From: Parabacteroides johnsonii DSM 18315
Lineage (GTDB): Bacteria; Bacteroidota; Bacteroidia; Bacteroidales; Tannerellaceae
Reading direction: 5' to 3'
NCBI RefSeq assembly: GCF_025151045.1
Contig: NZ_CP102285.1
Coordinates: 3,348,001 to 3,412,000 of the forward strand
DNA: 64,000 nt
Both the position numbers and the translations under genes were made by a program. Of the stretch, positions 62,439-64,000 are shown piece by piece (within the stretch, counting starts at the first letter, position 1; every line of letters begins with the position of its first letter). The notes beneath the pieces are model-generated. The model made no database searches, had not been told where the DNA came from, and saw nothing but the letters and a program-made list of their open reading frames with translations.

Positions 62439-62522
62439 TACCCAGACCCGGGATCGAACCGGGATGGAAGTGAATCCATTGGTGTTTGAGACCAACGCGT
62501 CTACCAATTCCGCCATCTGGGC
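62439..62522 (-). tRNA. tRNA-Leu (CAA anticodon)
   Basis: 84 bases, class II with a long variable arm. The acceptor stem is GCCCAGA with TCTGGGT (one G-U pair), the D-arm GGCGGAATTGGTAGACGC is leucine-like, the anticodon stem TTGGT/ACCAA holds the loop CTCAAAC (anticodon CAA), and the T-arm GGTTCGATCC is canonical. The CCA end is not encoded. Confidence 0.95.
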
Positions 62523-62558
62523 ATTTGCTTTGAGTAAGTTTGTTTCTCATTTGCGTTG

Positions 62559-62589
62559 CAAAGGTAGACATTATTTTTAAACCTGCAAA
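62559..62589 (-). promoter_or_regulatory. Predicted promoter of tRNA-Leu
   Basis: On the minus strand TTTG (62589 to 62586) and TACCTTTG (62566 to 62559) with a 19-bp spacer, a full consensus match, about 36 bp before the mature tRNA 5' end. Confidence 0.72.
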
Positions 62590-62702
62590 CATTTTCCTCT
62601 TTTTTTTCATTTTATATCTTCTTAGGATTTATGGATAAACGAAATCCCGGAATATTTCGTTAACTTTGTAAGAGTATAACTAAAAAAACAACCTGGATCA
62701 TC

Positions 62703-63782
62703 ATGAAAGATAATTATTGCGTTATCATGGGCGGTGGGATCGGAAGCCGTTTCTGGCCTTTCAGCAGAGAAAGTTACCCTAAACAGTTTCTTGACTTTTT
62801 CGGTACAGGCCGGTCGCTACTACAGATGACATTCGATCGTTTCTCCAAGATTATTCCGATCGAAAATATCTATATTGTAACAAATGAGCAATACGCTTCA
62901 CTTGTAAAAGAGCAACTGCCAGAGTTGGGAAAATCGCAGATATTATTGGAACCGGCACGTCGTAATACAGCTCCTTGCATCGCTTATGCGGCATATCATA
63001 TCAAAGCTTGCAACCCGAATGCAAATATTGTTGTCGCACCTTCCGATCATCTGATTCTGAAAGAGGACATTTTCCTGAAAGATGTGCAGAAAAGCCTCGA
63101 CTTCGTAAAAGACAACAATGCACTAGTTACGTTAGGCATTAAACCGAGCCGTCCTGAAACAGGCTACGGATATATCCAAAGCAGCGATATCATGCTGGGC
63201 GAATTCACGAAAGTGAAGACTTTTACTGAAAAGCCGGATTTGGAACTGGCAAAAGTATTCATGGAGAGCGGCGAGTTTTTCTGGAATTCCGGTCTTTTCG
63301 TCTGGAACGTCAACACCATTTTAGAAGCATTCTCCAAATTTCTCCCCGATATCTCCCTCCGTTTCGATTTGGGCAAAGAAAAATTCAACACAGCGGAAGA
63401 ACGAGATTTCATCGCCGAGAACTTCCCTTACTGCCTGAATATCTCCATCGACTACGGGATCATGGAAAAAGCGGACAACGTATATATGCTCTGTGTTGAC
63501 TTCGGCTGGGCCGACCTCGGGACATGGGGATCGCTGTTTGACCTGGCGAAGAAAGACGAACAAAACAATGCGCTCCTAAAAAGTGAAGCGATAATGTACG
63601 AAAGCAACGGCAATATCGTTGCCCTCGACAATCCGAAACGCCTCACCGTCATACAGGGCATCAATGATTGCATCGTGGCCGAATCCGGCAATGTTCTCCT
63701 GATCTGCAAGAAAGAGGACGAACAACGCATCAAACAATTCGTTGCCGATGCACAGATGAAATATGGGAAAGAGTTTAATTAA
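62703..63782 (+). CDS. manC: Mannose-1-phosphate guanylyltransferase
   Basis: 359 residues, the single-domain form without the isomerase half. The nucleotide loop is MGGGIGSRFWPFSRESYPKQFLDF; EPARRNTAPCIAYAA, FTEKPD and the late CVDFGWADLGTWGSL are diagnostic. It makes GDP-mannose from mannose-1-phosphate and GTP, feeding fucose and mannose glycan synthesis. A TAACTTTG -7 box (62661-62668) lies upstream. It ends before a TTGTCAA-type hairpin. Confidence 0.93.
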   Translation: MKDNYCVIMGGGIGSRFWPFSRESYPKQFLDFFGTGRSLLQMTFDRFSKIIPIENIYIVTNEQYASLVKEQLPELGKSQILLEPARRNTAPCIAYAAYHIKACNPNANIVVAPSDHLILKEDIFLKDVQKSLDFVKDNNALVTLGIKPSRPETGYGYIQSSDIMLGEFTKVKTFTEKPDLELAKVFMESGEFFWNSGLFVWNVNTILEAFSKFLPDISLRFDLGKEKFNTAEERDFIAENFPYCLNISIDYGIMEKADNVYMLCVDFGWADLGTWGSLFDLAKKDEQNNALLKSEAIMYESNGNIVALDNPKRLTVIQGINDCIVAESGNVLLICKKEDEQRIKQFVADAQMKYGKEFN

Positions 63783-63821
63783 CTGATAATCGCCAATTAA
63801 TCAGGCATCTCATAATGATCA

Positions 63822-63878
63822 AAAAAATGACAATTGACAATCAAAGGCCTGCCTTTTAGTTGTCAATTGTCATTTTTT
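63822..63878 (+). terminator. Terminator-like hairpin made of TTGTCAA repeats
   Basis: Perfect 19-bp arms at 63822-63840 and 63860-63878; the stem uses the TTGTCAA word, and on the plus strand the right arm ends in a run of six T. It lies 40 bp past the manC stop, so a heptamer repeat appears to serve as its terminator. Confidence 0.75.
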
Positions 63879-64000
63879 ATTTCTTTCCACCTGTAAAAAG
63901 CCAAATTTGCGATTATATGTGTTTAAACCAAAAGTGTCGAAGTCCGAAACAATGACAGCTTATGCTCACAGATAAATATCCAATTCGAAAAGGAGATAAA
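63879..64000. other. Window end, non-coding
   Basis: No gene is seen in these 122 bases. The word at 63925-63957, read on the minus strand, resembles 25530-25559 (GTCATTGTTTC...CTTTTGGT), so a shared intergenic motif is possible. Confidence 0.4.

Overview
The window reads as a chromosomal segment of a gut Bacteroidales, most likely a Parabacteroides species. The grounds are: SusC/SusD pairs under ECF-sigma/FecR control, a type IX secretion system (T9SS), promoters of the Bacteroidetes type (TTG/TTTG, about 19-20 bp, TAnnTTTG), no need for strong Shine-Dalgarno sites, and a large surface protein whose tail resembles the DUF6383 type common in Parabacteroides. The species is inferred from families recalled, not from a database search.

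Layout. 1-3.6 kb: the start of a FecR anti-sigma gene cut by the window edge, its ECF sigma gene, a small membrane protein and a GH92 alpha-mannosidase. 3.7-13.2 kb: housekeeping genes (birA, yjbR-like, yraN-like, an RHH-like small protein, tadA, then the minus-strand run SUI1 / AddA-like helicase / psd / pssA / DUF4834, and ispF-porV). 13.3-16.1 kb: a plus-strand three-gene cassette (DPPR-synthase-like UbiA prenyltransferase, HAD phosphatase, multi-pass membrane protein) lying between porV and porU. 16.1-20.8 kb: porU, a fumarylacetoacetate-hydrolase-family gene and rex. 21-25.3 kb: a 65-aa gene, then a 1121-residue secreted protein whose upstream region carries a promoter between perfect 41-bp inverted repeats; in this assembly the promoter points away from the gene. 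25.8-27.4 kb: a palindromic element and an IS110-family transposase with a structured upstream region that could be a bridge RNA. 27.4-44.1 kb: housekeeping again (pepD, a YbhN-like flippase, rsmA, mgtE, lrgAB, efp, radC, a MIP18-like protein, lpxH-like, a GH42-like glycosidase, ackA-pta, folP-cdaA, murF). 44.8-54.6 kb: one polysaccharide-utilisation-type locus on the minus strand (ECF sigma, FecR, SusC with STN domain, SusD, bicupin, DUF1080, Tat-exported Gfo/Idh/MocA oxidoreductase). 55-64 kb: a PfkB kinase, a FucP-like MFS permease, a large periplasmic-sensing histidine kinase, a decayed kinase tail, an acyltransferase, tRNA-Leu(CAA) and a mannose-1-phosphate guanylyltransferase.

How it fits together. 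PorU and PorV process and deliver T9SS cargo to the cell surface; the 1121-aa protein has a C-terminus resembling a T9SS sorting tail, so machinery and probable cargo lie in one window. The SusCD locus combines a TonB-dependent importer with DUF1080 and a periplasmic Gfo/Idh enzyme, the pairing recently tied to 3-keto-glycoside breakdown. Intergenic DNA is unusually rich in short repeats built on 7-bp units (TTTATGA, TTGTCAA, GTTGAAA) that form hairpins, supply stop codons and in one case supply a promoter -33 box, and in a second family of TGTCAAAA-ended palindromes, one copy of which has another palindrome nested inside it.
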